A stretch of 64,000 bases of DNA from Diphasiastrum complanatum. Lineage: Eukaryota; Streptophyta; Lycopodiopsida; Lycopodiales; Lycopodiaceae. The position numbers and the translations under genes were made by a program. The stretch covers positions 2,130,081 to 2,194,080 of the forward strand of contig CM055113.1 in the NCBI GenBank assembly GCA_029204225.1, given 5' to 3'. Below the pieces are notes generated by a model that was given only the letters and a program-made list of their open reading frames with translations, was not told the DNA's origin and made no database searches. Below, in pieces: positions 23,531 to 34,664 of the stretch (position 1 is its first letter; every line of letters starts with the position of its first letter).

Positions 23531-23895
23531 TGATCCCGATTTTCAATAGGTCTGTGGCAATCTTGTGTCTGGATACTACATGACCAAGAATCAAGCCATC
23601 TCCTCGTACATGAATTGGATCCATTTGTCCTTTTGTGGACATTCAATTGTTTCCTCGAATGTCTGTAGTTCTCCACTGAATCCACAAAACTCTTCATATG
23701 TAGAAGCTGAGCTACTTGGCACAAATCTTGCTAGCGCTCTTTGTTCTCTTCTTGATCTTCTAGGAGATCTTTCTGGTACCGCAATGCTCTTGCCTTTATC
23801 TATTCTGCTAGGTCTAGAACCATTTCGGTTTACATGTTTTGTAGCAGTAGGCTGGTTTGCGAATCTTTCTTCATTTGATTTGTCGCTCACCGACC
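23531..23895 (-). pseudogene. copia fragment: integrase tail and RT start
   Basis: The minus-strand frame 23890-23591 carries a basic Ser/Arg-rich linker (SPRRSRREQRALARF) followed by EETIECPQKDKWIQFMYEEM. This corresponds to the start of copia RT, where a patch like EA..CPD..KWI.AM.EEM is usual. It is cut off on both sides and lies between plus-strand copia C and plus-strand gypsy D. Confidence 0.7.
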
Positions 23896-25326
23896 AATAA
23901 AAATTGGGGAGTTCACTATGACTCCCAAACCGATACTGTCAACTGGAATCAAGCTCTTGCAACAATTGATTGTATAGGATACTACGTTCTCCAGATTGGA
24001 CGATTGAATTTCATGTTCACACTAATGCCTCAAAATATGCTATTGGATTAGTGTTGACATAGCCAGACAAATACACGAAAGACTATCCCATATGACATGC
24101 AAGCAAACAGCTTACAGATTCAAAGAGAAACTATTGGACAATAGAACGTGAAGCGTTAGCCAAGATTTTTTCTGTAAAGAAATTTTGACACTATCTTATG
24201 GAAATGCACTTTGCATTTTATATGGATCACCAGCCGGTCCTTTATTTGGTAAACAAGACATGTAATACAGGGCGTATTGCAAGATGGTTACTTCTATTGA
24301 CCAAATTTTGTGATTCACAAGGAGAAACAACATTATCTAGCCGACCATATTTCAAGAATTGAATCTGCACCAGTCAATACTAAAGTGGATGAAGAATTAC
24401 CATATGTTGCATTATTCTATGTTGAAGCAGCACCTGAGTGGGCAGTGGATATTGTTGAGTATCTAATGCTAGGTCAACCTAATGACTCCTTGACAAAAGT
24501 ACATAAAAGACAATTGATTCATAAGGCTCAATCTTATCAATTGATTACGGGACAATTGTATCATTGCAAAATGGATGATATTTTTTGAAGATGTATTTTA
24601 CCACATGAAGTACCTGAATGTTTTCACATGATGGAATGGGCAGAGAACATTTTTCTATAGATATCATTGTTCGCAAGCTTTTGCAATCAGGGTGTTGGTG
24701 GCCTACACTTCATAAAGACACCAAAAACTACATTCAGTCATGTGATTGCCAACGAGCACGGCGTCCTACGTGTCAGAATTATGAACCCTTACATCCGGTT
24801 TTATCACAAGCACCATTTGAGAAATGGGGACTAGATTATGTTGGTCCTATTCATCCTATGATAAGAGGATCTCAAGCTAGATATATCATCATAGCAACCG
24901 ATTATATGACCAAGTGGGTTGAAGCCAAAGTTGTAAGCAAAATCTACGGTTAAATTCCTCTATGAACAAATCATTATTTGATTCGGATGTCCTATTGAGA
25001 TCATCAATGATCATGGTACACACTTTGTTAATAAAACGATAAAGTGTTTGTTGGAAGATTTTTTCATTATACACTGGTTTAGTACTCCGTATTATCCCAG
25101 GGGTAATGGCCAAGTTGAATCTTCCAATAAGTTTCTCTGCATTATTATGACAAAAACGGTTGAAGCAAGTCATTTTGATTGGAAACATAAATTGCATGCA
25201 GCAATATGGGCATTCAGAACTGCCTATAAAGGAAGCACGAATCAAACATCGTTTCATCTAGTTTATGGTCAAGATGTTGTCATGCCAATTGAATTCTTAA
25301 TACAATCTCTACGCATAGCAGCAACA
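23896..25326 (+). pseudogene. gypsy D RNase H and integrase, truncated both ends
   Basis: The plus strand reads, with several frame changes, a Ty3/gypsy RT-linked RNase H (IEREALAKIFSVKKF, MDHQPVLYLVNKT), a linker, the integrase zinc region (near 24640-24780, SGCWWPTLHKDTKNYIQSC), and the catalytic core. Acidic residues of the core are visible at LDYVGP (24834-24836), NDHGTHF (25009-25011) and NGQVESSNK (25117-25119). The last two are 35 residues apart, the DD35E spacing. The core ends with an AFRTAYKGSTNQTSFHLVYG block and is cut by the copia C-type LTR at 25327, before any GPY module. A stop near 24951 interrupts the core. Confidence 0.9.
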
Positions 25327-25924
25327 TGTCAGAAATTGTGAACTACGAGTTTGTCGCGAAGGTGACGAAGCAAAGGTTGAAGGGCGAACATAGACCCAAA
25401 GACACGAAATGAAATGAAATGAAGATGAAAGAAAACAATTTGCACTGCCAACTGGCAGCTCGACAAGTGTGGTGCATTGTACTTCCCACTCAGCTAAAAG
25501 AATAGTGATAATAAAGAATAACTAACTAGTTGATTAGCATTAATTTGTCTTGTAATTCTCTGTTTAGCTGTCTTGTAAACTCCACACAGTGGAGATATAT
25601 ACACAATTTTTTATCAACACAAGAGAAGACAGAGAGACGAAAATAGTGAGAATAGATGTGCATGAAAGTTTGCCAACGAGCAGAACACAGCGATTGAGCT
25701 GAGTGTCAAGCTGCCAACAAATGACGAGACACTAACAAACTCACTCGAAACTCAAAAACAGATAATACAATTGCTCTCTTCTCCATCTCATTGTTCTTGT
25801 CGTCTTCATTGCTCAAATCTTTTATGTTCTATGATCTGTAGTCGCTTTCTTAGGGTCCTAAAGGCTTCCGCAAAAGAAAACCAAACAAACTTGAAAATAA
25901 TCAGTTCGTGACACGTTCGCGACA
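25327..25924 (+). repeat. copia C-family 5' LTR, second copy
   Basis: 598 bp, starting TGTCAGAAATTGTGAAC and ending CGCGACA, with a PBS behind it. It is inserted in gypsy D. It is shorter than the 18852 copy through internal deletions. Confidence 0.85.
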
Positions 25925-25936
25925 TGGTATCAGAGC
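25925..25936 (+). promoter_or_regulatory. primer-binding site after second copia C LTR
   Basis: TGGTATCAGAGC directly follows the LTR terminus. Confidence 0.9.
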
Positions 25937-25989
25937 TTTGAAGTTATCACTGCATGATATCTGAATAGTGATTCTCTAGGCAACACAAT

Positions 25990-26285
25990 ATGACTACAAC
26001 GATCCAAACAAGAATAGCAATCAGTCTTGATGGCGAAAACTACAGAGTATGGAAATTCAAAATCAAAACACTTATGAAGGGTGAAGGGATCTGGTCAGTG
26101 ACCGAACTCATGGAGGTGCAACCTCCAGAAGAAGACCCAAGGAGAGCTGACTGGATCAGAAAAGATGAACATGCAGTGGCGATCATCATTTTGTCCATCA
26201 ACAAAAAATCATGCAGATTGAAGACTGTGAGAGCAGCCATGAAGCATGACAAAGACTAAAGCAGAAGTACAAAGTGAGGACTGCC
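25990..26285 (+). pseudogene. copia C-family gag N-terminus, truncated
   Basis: It opens MTTTIQTRIAISLDGENYRV and continues WKFKIKTLMKGEGIWSVTEL, very close to the gag start of the 18852 element. The frame fails near 26260 and copia gag ends at about 26285, where unrelated minus-strand RT sequence begins. Only about 90 codons remain. Confidence 0.85.
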
Positions 26286-26289
26286 GCTT

Positions 26290-26480
26290 GTACGTCCGTT
26301 GGATCAGATTTTTACATAGATGAGAAGAATAACTACAAAGTTATTTACAAACTAAATGTACAATGAAGGGTCATATTCACTAAGATAAAATCCGAGTGAT
26401 ATGAGAAAACAGTTGAGCCTTGCATACCAAGACCTTGGTGCTTGTTTTAGTCCATACAGACTTTTGAACAAAAGACAAAT
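26290..26480 (-). pseudogene. copia RT fragment
   Basis: Minus-strand sequence reads, with frameshifts, a copia RT patch equivalent to [14 protein letters not shown]. It is close to the better preserved fragment at 44789-45058. No complete domain. Confidence 0.55.
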
Positions 26481-27440
26481 GGGCAGGGTTTTCTGCCACT
26501 TCCCCTAGCACGAGGTCGAGCAGCTACAGGATGCAAGGATGATGTAGGTTGACCAACAGATGGGACAGTAGATTTTGGATGCACAGTCTATTTAGTCCTT
26601 TGCCATTCCTTCCGATATCACATACATGCGACTAGGTCGTAGATGAATTAATCGTATGTAGTTCCTCGCGTGGCTCCGATATCAGCCCAAGGGATTCCAA
26701 TATCGTAGGGGCATGAGTAGGGACCATGCCTCTCAGAAAGAATGTAGAAGGTCGTGCGGCTCCGATATCCAGTTTGGGCGACAGAGAGCCAGGAACGATT
26801 CACGAATCTGATAATCAAATGTTTTTTCATCGCGGTCTTTGCTTATATAGAGTGAGATTTTTTATGCATTAAATGAAAAGGCGCCACGTTCCAATTTTTT
26901 TTGGTGTGTCCTATTAATGATTGCTCCACACGTGCAAATATACGTGTCCAATTTTTCAACCACACGCATGCCAATTTCTGATTCGTGTTTTTATTAGTGA
27001 TTACTCCATACGTGTGGATACACGTGTCCGATTTTCAACCACACATGTGTCACCTATAGATTTGGCGAACATTGCACATAAATGCTTCACACGCATTATA
27101 GGAATTGACGTATCTCAAAAGTGTCGCATATCTAACGGTGATTTCTGAACGGCTGCGATGAATCTGCGGGATCTATATAAGGGCTAAACACTGTCATAAA
27201 ACATTTTGCTATTCGGAGATCTTGAAGGCAATATCGCAACCACGCGAGTCTACTGCTTTTGATTTTATTTACCAGCACTCCCTTGTGTGCCTGCGATATC
27301 GGATATTCGTTTCGACTGTCCAATATCGCTACCACATGACGCTGCTGCTTTTTTCCGATTTTTCCAACTAACTGTCGTGTGCCTGCGATATCGTCCAGTA
27401 TCCAATGTTCTTTGTCATTTTTTATATGGAATCTGACAAG
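26481..27440 (+). promoter_or_regulatory. promoter-like region: 80-bp direct repeat with G-boxes and TATA words
   Basis: No coding is recognised. Two direct repeat units start at 26912 and 26992. Each carries an ACGTG-rich block, with CACGTG (G-box) at 26929-26934 and 27021-27026 and CAACCACAC at its end. TATA words stand at 26842-26850 (CTTATATAG) and 27173-27181 (CTATATAAG). GCCTGCGATATCG occurs twice near 27290 and 27380. It could be the U3 of an unrecognised LTR or a displaced host promoter. Confidence 0.35.
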
Positions 27441-28007
27441 CTACATAAGTTCCTCTCTAAGCTATTTGATGGAACATTTCTCCCTATTAAGCCATGAACC
27501 TAAAATCACTGAACCATATAGAAAATAGTTTGCCAAAAATGTTTAGAATTGTACTTGTTTGTAACATATTTTTTATGCACCCCACTATAATCGTTTGAAA
27601 ATGTACTTGTAACACGTCCTTGCCCTTTTTACCCACGTGTTGATGCTCATAAACGTTCTATGATATTTAAAATTGCCTTCTTTGTGTTCATGAATTTGTG
27701 TTTAGGGTTGATAGGTTTTAAATCCTCTTTCAATAAAGCCAAGCTTGAAAGTATCAAAAAGCTTTCTATGTTGCTTCTCTCGTTCCTAATATTGATTCCA
27801 CTCCATTTCGTAAGAGAAAGTATCCCCTGGCCAGAAAATAGCCATGTTCAATAAGAAAGCATTCATTATCGGCACTTGAGAGAGTGTGAAGCTGGCAGTT
27901 CTAGCAAGATTTTAAAACTACACCCTTCATTGCACTTTCTAGCTCTTGAATTATCCATTTTATCTTTGAATTATTGATGAGAACTAGAATCAAACTTCAA
28001 AACGTCT
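27441..28007 (+). other. no recognised feature
   Basis: AT-rich sequence. A 64-codon hydrophobic open frame at 27660-27854 has no supporting context and is treated as chance. Confidence 0.5.
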
Positions 28008-28775
28008 TCAAAACTTCAAAGATTTGGATTCAGCATCACATAGAAGCATCACCAGGATCGATCTTAACTGCGGAATCACGATGTTCAACTGCTGAGCAGC
28101 TGGTTGCGAAACCTTGAGTTTTGGGGGGAATGGGAGGTAATGCCAATCTAGGTGATGGTTGGGATAAGGCACCTTTACGTTGTGCCAATGGGACAAGATT
28201 TGGTGTTGGGCTGCTTGATTCCTGAGGTTATACCGACATTCGTTGGTATCATGGTTGCTCATATTGCAAATATGGCAATATCGTGCTGGTCGCTCTAACC
28301 TCTGTCTCAACTACGGACACTCATTGTCTGTATGGTTGTTTGAGCAGTGTGGACACCAGGTGGATTCTCTCCTTGGATAAGCGCAAGTAGGTCATGGTTG
28401 CATGCCTTTCAGCTTTTGATCAACAACCGTGGTAAGGTCAGTAGCGAGCTTTCTAATTTGCTCGTTGCTCTGTATGTGCAACTTCTCTATAGTAGATATG
28501 AGAGTATCGATGCTATTGGAGGTAGAGGTGGAAGCATCATCATGTAGCTTGTCCTTACGTTTGGCTCTTCGTTCTTTCTACATCTTTGTTCCAGGTCAGA
28601 GTTATCATAATCTGAACTAGTGCTCTGACTATCGTCGACTCTCTTTCTGCTTGAAAAGACATGTACTTGTCTCTTCGTTTCATTTGCTGCGTTATTCCCT
28701 TGGGTAATTCTTCCATGAACCATGTCAGGACACTCATTGTCTGTATGGTTGTTTGAGTTAAATAGTATGATCAAC
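28008..28775 (-). pseudogene. gypsy gag fragment with tandem zinc knuckles
   Basis: On minus, two nucleic-acid-binding knuckles sit in tandem: CPHCSNNHTDNEC (near 28350) and CHICNMSNHDTNEC (near 28240). A basic linker joins them, broken by a stop. Upstream in the reading direction is an acidic Ser-rich stretch and another partial NSNNHTDNEC copy (near 28740), so part of the knuckle region is duplicated. The tail after the knuckles has no domain match. It is similar in style to the CCHC of gypsy F at 52415-52453. Confidence 0.7.
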
Positions 28776-28789
28776 TAGTTATCAGTTGA

Positions 28790-29008
28790 AGCATTTTTGC
28801 ACCCTCTGTCTCGCGCCTAGCTTCAAGCTTATTGTACTCATTTTAATTGGTAATCAAAGTGCAATTGTGTCTATTGTATCACTGTTCCATTACGCATTGT
28901 TTTTATATTGATTTTGAGTGATAACTGATAACTGACGCACTTCCGATCCACATTCCACCGGCTCACCACTTCTGCTGCACCATATCGGTTTTCCCCTGAT
29001 TTTCTACA
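28790..29008 (+). repeat. copia B-family LTR 3' end
   Basis: It matches the last 200 bp of the copia B LTR (5640-5854), including an ATTGTACTCA block and a following AATCA.AGTGC block. The upstream limit of the LTR is not visible. Confidence 0.5.
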
Positions 29009-29021
29009 TAGTATCAAAGCA
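29009..29021 (+). promoter_or_regulatory. decayed initiator Met-type primer-binding site
   Basis: TAGTATCAAAGC stands where TGGTATCAGAGC is expected, two mismatches from consensus, between the LTR end and the gag fragment. Confidence 0.45.
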
Positions 29022-29089
29022 GTTGGCTCAATAATCTGCATATTTATTGCGGATTATCAATCTCGTTTTCATGGGATGACTGTAACAGG

Positions 29090-29425
29090 ACCGAATATTG
29101 TAAAAACTCTTCTGCAGGTATTGTAAAAGGACTGGTCATCCCATCAAGGACTGAAGGACACTCAAGTATAACAATGGAAAGAAGAAGCAATCCCAACAAC
29201 AATCAAATACTGCCTCAATCAGTAATTCGATATATCATTAAGAAGATGATGAAGCTGCATTTATGACCAAGGTCGAAAATTCTCAGGATATCAATTCCTG
29301 GTACCTAGACTCTGGAGCAACTCAGCACATGACCCATCATCGAGATTGGTTTCAAAACTACAAACCTTTCACTCATTCTCGAGCTGTGCAACTTGGTGAC
29401 AACTCAACACATTCCATTGACGCAC
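29090..29425 (+). pseudogene. copia B gag end and protease start, third copy
   Basis: It reads a CCHC knuckle start (CRYCKRTGHPIKD, first Cys intact, last Cys replaced by a stop), then WYLDSGATQHMTHHRDWF with the protease DSG motif intact, then a VQLGDNSTHSI block. This matches 2100-2420 and 60975-61285, but it retains the DSGAT and first Cys that both composite copies lost. It ends abruptly at about 29425 in minisatellite DNA. Confidence 0.85.
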
Positions 29426-29429
29426 AGAT

Positions 29430-29830
29430 AGGGTGAAAGATGACATGCACAGAAAGATGACTTGCACAAACCTGGACCCGTGGAGCTAGAAACCGTGGAA
29501 ATGACTTGCAAAGGAAGTACTCGCATAGAAGATGACTCGCACAAAAATGACTCGTGCAAAGAAACTTACGACTCGCACAGGCGTGTTCAGTGCAAAAAAT
29601 GACTCGTGCAAGGGTGGGAGATGACTCGTGGACGGAAACGTACTACTCGCACATGACTGGCACAGAAGATGACTCGCACAAAAATGACTCGTTCAAAGAA
29701 ATTTACGACTCGCACAAGCGTGTTCAGTGCAAAAAATGACTCGTGCAAGGATGGGAGATGACTCATGGACGGAAACGTACTACTTGCACAAACCTGGACC
29801 CGTGGAGCTAGAAACATGTGAAGAATCTGA
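29430..29830 (+). repeat. TGACTCGCAC minisatellite, 137-bp higher-order unit
   Basis: The short word TGACTCG(C/T)(A/G)CA recurs about a dozen times. A 137-bp unit starts at 29531 and again at 29668. The whole is bracketed by two copies of a 33-bp sequence containing CCTGGACCCGTGGAGCTAG at 29461 and 29783. No gene is supported; open frames here come from the repeat. Confidence 0.8.
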
Positions 29831-31247
29831 AAAATCAGCTCTTCCGTTAGCATAGAAAGAAAATAATAGGAATAACACTGCTAAAGCCATAAAAAATTTG
29901 TCGGAAAACCGTTGAAAATGACAAAAAAATGGCTAGAAACGGTTGAAATATACGAATGACAACCACCTCTAAAATCTGAAAACAGTAGGAAAACTTTGAA
30001 AAACCGCTTGTTATTACAGACCTCTAGAGAAATAAACCTCACTCAAAATTATTGACTCAATATTATCTATATTGTCAGTGTGTCGTGGGTTGTAAAACAG
30101 TGATAAAGAATTATAGAAAGATTTGCAGTGGGCTGAAACACACTGATGAAGAACTGTCGTGTGGGCGACAGAACCTGCTGTAGGCTGAGCTACAGATGGG
30201 GAAAACGAGGCGGAGAAGCTGATGAAGATGACGATTTGAAGAAGATAGAGAGCAAAAGTGGTTGAGAATGTTGGTTTTTCAGTTGAAGTACTTATGAAAA
30301 CACATCGTTCTGAAAAACGTGGAACTAAAAGAGATGAACTTCTGTTTTGCTACCAACTATAGCTACAGCAGCCCGCTCCTTGCACCCTGCTCCTTCAGCC
30401 TTTTGAAAAATAGCAGATGGGCCGCCCTGCTCACTCCTTCAGATGGTGCGTTGAAAGCACTCCTCAACGAGAAGATGGTGACAGTGATGGGCCGCCCTTC
30501 TCACTCCTTCACCCTACGCCTTCAACCTTCGAAAAATAGTGGATGGAAACATTTCAACGAGCAGATGGTGATGCGTCGCCCTGCTCCTTCACCCTACGCC
30601 TTCAGCCTTCTGAAAAAATAGGAGATAGAAACAATAGCATATGGGTCGCCATGGTCACTCCTTCAGATGGTGCGTTGAAAGCGCTCTCCAATGAGCAGAT
30701 GGTGATTGGCCGCCCTACTCACGCCTTGACCCTGTGCCTTCAGCCTTCAAAAAATAGTAGATCAAAATGATGTGCGCTGAAAGCACTTCTCTCCTTTAAA
30801 ACGCTAAAAAAACCTCAATAATTGTACTCTACCACAAACCCTCAAGGAGCCAGACTTTGTTCAAAAACCCTCAATGAGGCTTTCACAAAACCCTCAAAGG
30901 AGCCGTCTTTGCTCAAAAACAACAAGCAACAAAGAAAGCAACATGTGGATAGCAAGAACCAGTAGCACAAGAAACTCGTGGATAACAAAAACCTATGGCA
31001 GCTCTTCCAGCCCTCGATGCACCAAAAAACTCGTGGATAGCACAAGAAACCTGTGGCATGCAAGAAGAGGCCCCTAAAAACAAGCAATCAGGATGTCAAA
31101 AGCCTAAAACCTAGCGAAGATGCAAAAAGAAAAAGGGGTGCAGACAAACAAAAAGAATACGAAAAGCAAGCATTAGCAAAGCAACAAGTAAGGAAAAACA
31201 GCAAGCAAGAGAGAACTAAAAAAAATGTAAAGAAGACGAGAAAAGAG
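29831..31247 (-). other. probable 5' leader of a minus-strand gypsy element, with internal repeats
   Basis: This lies downstream (minus) of a PBS at 31261-31248, the place of an untranslated leader. At 30355-30760 units carrying CTCACTCCTTCAGATGGTGC (30434 and 30655, about 221 bp apart), CCTACGCCTTCA and GAAAAATAG recur. At 30830-30900 an AAAACCCTCAA word recurs. No gag was recognised before the minisatellite takes over. Confidence 0.45.
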
Positions 31248-31261
31248 CGGCAACGGCGCCA
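31248..31261 (-). promoter_or_regulatory. primer-binding site of a plant gypsy type
   Basis: On minus, TGGCGCCGTTGCCG follows the LTR end (CTAACA) after one base. The same site in longer form is at 50273-50290. This PBS type is, to my knowledge, typical of Athila/Tat-like plant gypsy elements. Confidence 0.75.
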
Positions 31262-31262
31262 A

Positions 31263-32340
31263 TGTTAGCTCTTCAGCATCCACACCGACTATGGCTCCAA
31301 CTAGATCGAGTTATGGCTTCTCCCATCTAACCCTCACTAAGGCTTTCCCAACTAGCTTAGATATGGATACTAAGAAGATAGTACAAGCATAGGATGAGTA
31401 TTCTGAGGGTAAGATCCGCTCTTCTCTCGTTTCTCTACTTAGGAACTGACTCAAATGACAGCTTAACCTAACTCAAATGACGGCTTAACCTAAAACCCAA
31501 CTTCACAAAGGCTTAACCTACTTGTGAAAGGCCCAACGATAAAATAAAACTAATTAACTTGGTTCATAGAAATTATATTAACAGTGTAATAATTATAAAT
31601 CGTCACAGAGGAGAACTCTCAATGAAAGAAGATAAAGCTCTATTATGCAAATGAGGTTCTTCTGGCAAAATGGACTCTTCCACTCCTATATATACTTGGA
31701 GTGGCGGTCACTTACAAAAAGGCACTATGGGACAAATAGACAACATAGGCTTAACTTAATTAAATTGGTACCATGGGACAAACTCCCAATGGACCATAAA
31801 CAACTGAAATCACTTAAGTTGGACTTATTTAGACTAGTTTAAGTTCCAATCTTCTAGACTTAGTTTTAGAACTAAACAACTTTAAGTCGTTACAACATGG
31901 CGCAAAGGCCTAAACTTGACTGATCCAATTCTAGGCTTAAGTCTGTATCCTTTTCAAGATGGCTCGAATATTCCTTTGAATATCAGCCTACAAATTCTTA
32001 CAAAGGAAAAGTGATTACAAAATGGTGTCACATCCCTACTTATAGACAGAGCTAGGGTTAGGATTTTTGGTTCACCCAAAACCATGTGCCATAATAACTT
32101 GACTATCATAAAAAGTTAAGAGCCAAAATGCATTTTAGAACTACTTGGGTCCTTTCTTATTTTTGGCCCATTGGTATTTAGATCTATTTCTACTTCTTGG
32201 GCCTTTGGCTTACGAGTACAGTGCACCTCTAAGGGTGTCTGACGTTATAACACTGATAGATCTAACTCTTATGCCAACTTGGCCATTCTTTTATTCTCGT
32301 CGTCATAAAACCTGTTGGGGAGGCGCTGGGCTTTGTTTTT
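31263..32340 (-). repeat. LTR of minus-strand gypsy element (far end undetermined)
   Basis: On plus it begins TGTTAGCTC at 31263, i.e. the minus-strand LTR ends CTAACA. It contains repeated GGCTTAACCTA-like and CCAACTAG-like phrases that also occur in 45062-45450. TATA-like CTATAAGTAGG lies on minus near 32045. The start of the LTR could not be located; 32340 is a guess. 32341-32783 holds nothing recognisable. Confidence 0.5.
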
Positions 32341-32783
32341 GCTCATTGACCGGACTACAACTTGTTGACCTTCAGATATTGGCGTTCCCGGTGAATCTGG
32401 ATTATGGAATTCCTTCCTGGTTTCTCGTCAATATTCCTTGATGTAGTTCGGGGGTATGATTCCTTCATTCGACATTCGTTAGGCACTTTCGACATCTGTA
32501 ACAATATCAAAGGTTGAACTTTCTTCATACCAACTCTGTGAGGAGAAGCCAGCACCACGTCATATGCTGGTTCAGGCAGTTAGAGTGCCCACAAGTTCTC
32601 CTGCTAGCTTATTTGACAGAATTCCTACACTCTCTTTAACTTTTGAATGTGTTGTCAATGGAACAATGTGAAAATCCTCTTTCTGAGTTTTGATTCTCCC
32701 AAATGATACATTCCCACCATAGCTCACACGAACATCCTGAAAACCCTGGAATTTGTTAGAAGAATTTTCATCAGATGGAATTT

Positions 32784-33222
32784 GTTAGAAGAATCTTCAT
32801 CAAAATCTTCTAACAATGATATAAACAAAAATTGGACTCCAATTCACAAAATCGTAAAAGAATTTCAAATTGGACGCTCTGCTTTAAATACATTAACTAG
32901 AAAATAGTTTCCAATCTGTGTTACAGTTGCACGTACAATACATCATGCACAAGGAGTAACTGTGAACACATTAATTTTTAATCCAAACGGTATTCGACAA
33001 CGTGGTCTAGCATATACAATAGCATTGACATGCGTATGCAACATACACAACCTACATTTCATTTTGCCTTTGCAAGCAAATAATTTCAAACTTGATAGAA
33101 AATTGAATGTGCAAAATGAGTACAAACGACTTCGTACCACTACAAAATGGTGTACTGTATCTATACCTGACACAGAGATTCATTGTAGAACACATCTTAT
33201 TATTTACCTTTTGGTTACTTGA
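32784..33222 (+). pseudogene. Pif1-like helicase C-terminus (Helitron-type) remnant
   Basis: One frame runs from 32784 to a TGA at 33222 with a single internal stop (TAG at about 32906). It reads WTPIHKIVKEFQIGR, a Lys then the stop before FPICV, then ARTIHHAQGVTVNTLIFNPN, GLAYTIALTCVCNIHNLHFI and NVQNEYKRLRTTTKW. This is the order of the last motifs of Pif1-family helicases: the RKQFPL lead-in, the TIHKSQG motif, the YVALSR-like motif (here YTIALT, with the Ser-Arg lost), and the closing helix. Plant Helitrons encode such a helicase. The N-terminal part and any Rep domain are absent. A non-Helitron Pif1 source cannot be excluded. Confidence 0.7.
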
Positions 33223-34234
33223 TCCTTACAAAATAACATTCTTGATATTTGTGTTGATCCAAACCTATGTCATCACATATACTATGCAAAACCTGAAATC
33301 AAAAGTCCCGTGGCTTTGTAGTCCCGCCGCCGCTTAAAAAAACCTAAGAAATTATAGCCTCCATCCTTTCATTTTTATTGATTTACATTTCACACACAAA
33401 GGCGCAAACAGAACAAAGAAGAGAACGTAAGTAAAACATGCATCAACATCAATGCAAGTTGACAATGTCCAATCATGCAGTGTTTTCATGACAATGTTTA
33501 ATCATACACTCTTTACATGTCTTCGTAGACAATTAAATGACAACAAATGCATGATAGTTTAGCCCTTAGCCAAAGTCCAAGCCTGAAAGGTTTAGAGTGC
33601 CACCACAAATCAGCCTTTAACATTGACTTTCTTCTGAACTCCATTGACCAACCTCAACACATGGTATTGGCTTTGGAAGGCAAGGCCAAAAAAAACTACC
33701 AAACCACAAAAACAAGACAAATAAAGCAAAACAAATAAGTTTCTTAGTACAATTTTTTTAATTACGACTTTAATTATAATTGTAGTTTATTGTTTTCAAG
33801 AATGTACTAAAGTTCTGCCACATATACATAAATGTGACTCCACTAAAAAAAACAATAAAAGCAACAAATGAGACCTATGACATCTTTACTAATACAAAGA
33901 GACTTTATTTTATTAATAACGAAATAAATTCTATAAAAAATATACATGTCCTCAATATATTCCATAAAACAAAACCTACTTGAAATACATTTTAACTAAG
34001 GGAGGGCCATGTGGGCTCGGCCACTTTCATCTTGTTACGCTTTTGTGTACTCAAATCATTCTTTTTTAACACCATGTGGCATGGATATCGTATGGTTGTC
34101 ATCTTTCAAGTCAGTGCTCGGGAAATATCTTTTGACTTATCCTCAGGAAACCTGCATTTTATAAAAGTCAGTTTTTTGAGTACTTTTACTTATAAAAAGA
34201 TTTATATGCTTGTATACAAAACTGTCAGGCATTG
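33223..34234 (+). other. no gene; dispersed repeat at 33580-33690
   Basis: AT-rich spacer. The stretch 33580-33690 resembles 54090-54175 (shared CTCCATTGA.CAAC core and flanks), so it is a low-copy dispersed repeat. Open frames here have no motif. Confidence 0.45.
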
Positions 34235-34374
34235 TATGATGTCGATTTTTGAAAAAACTTGCCAGTTTCATTCCAATAGGAATTCTATGATGTCGATTTT
34301 TGAGAAAACTTGCCAATTTCATTCCTATAGGCATTCTATGATGTCATTTTTTAAGAAAACTTGCGAGTTCCTAT
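34235..34374 (+). repeat. 51-bp tandem repeat, 2.7 units
   Basis: Units start at 34235, 34286 and 34337; each begins TATGATGTC and contains AAAACTTGCC or a variant. Because 51 is a multiple of three, an open frame passes through, but nothing else supports a protein. It lies about 500 bp before the dirigent start. Confidence 0.85.
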
Positions 34375-34664
34375 AGTTTGCCGATTTTCAAAGCAATGTT
34401 TCAAGTCACGTGGCAAAACTTAGTATTACACGACTCTAACATAAGTGTAGAAAAAAACTACAGCTTGAGATCGTACGAATTTAAACAAGCGTCCCATTAT
34501 GAACAATTTAAACTCTAGAAAAGGCATGTTCTAGTCTCCTGCGAACAGGTCGGGTCAAGAAAACACACAATTTGAGTAAAGAAAACAGTGCAAGCTCCAC
34601 TGACTCCTGGTGTCTGGTAGCCAGAAGGAACATGCTCGAGAATTTATCATGTTGAACTTTCTCG

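Noticed and set aside
29554-29853. Open frames on both strands of the minisatellite
   Set aside because: They arise from the repeated word; no domain, start context or homology supports a gene.
29430-30760. CRISPR-like array
   Set aside because: Repeats are contiguous and diverged without unique spacers of constant size, and the host is a plant.
34011-34376. 121-codon frame upstream of the dirigent gene
   Set aside because: The second half is the in-phase 51-bp tandem repeat and the first half has no motif.
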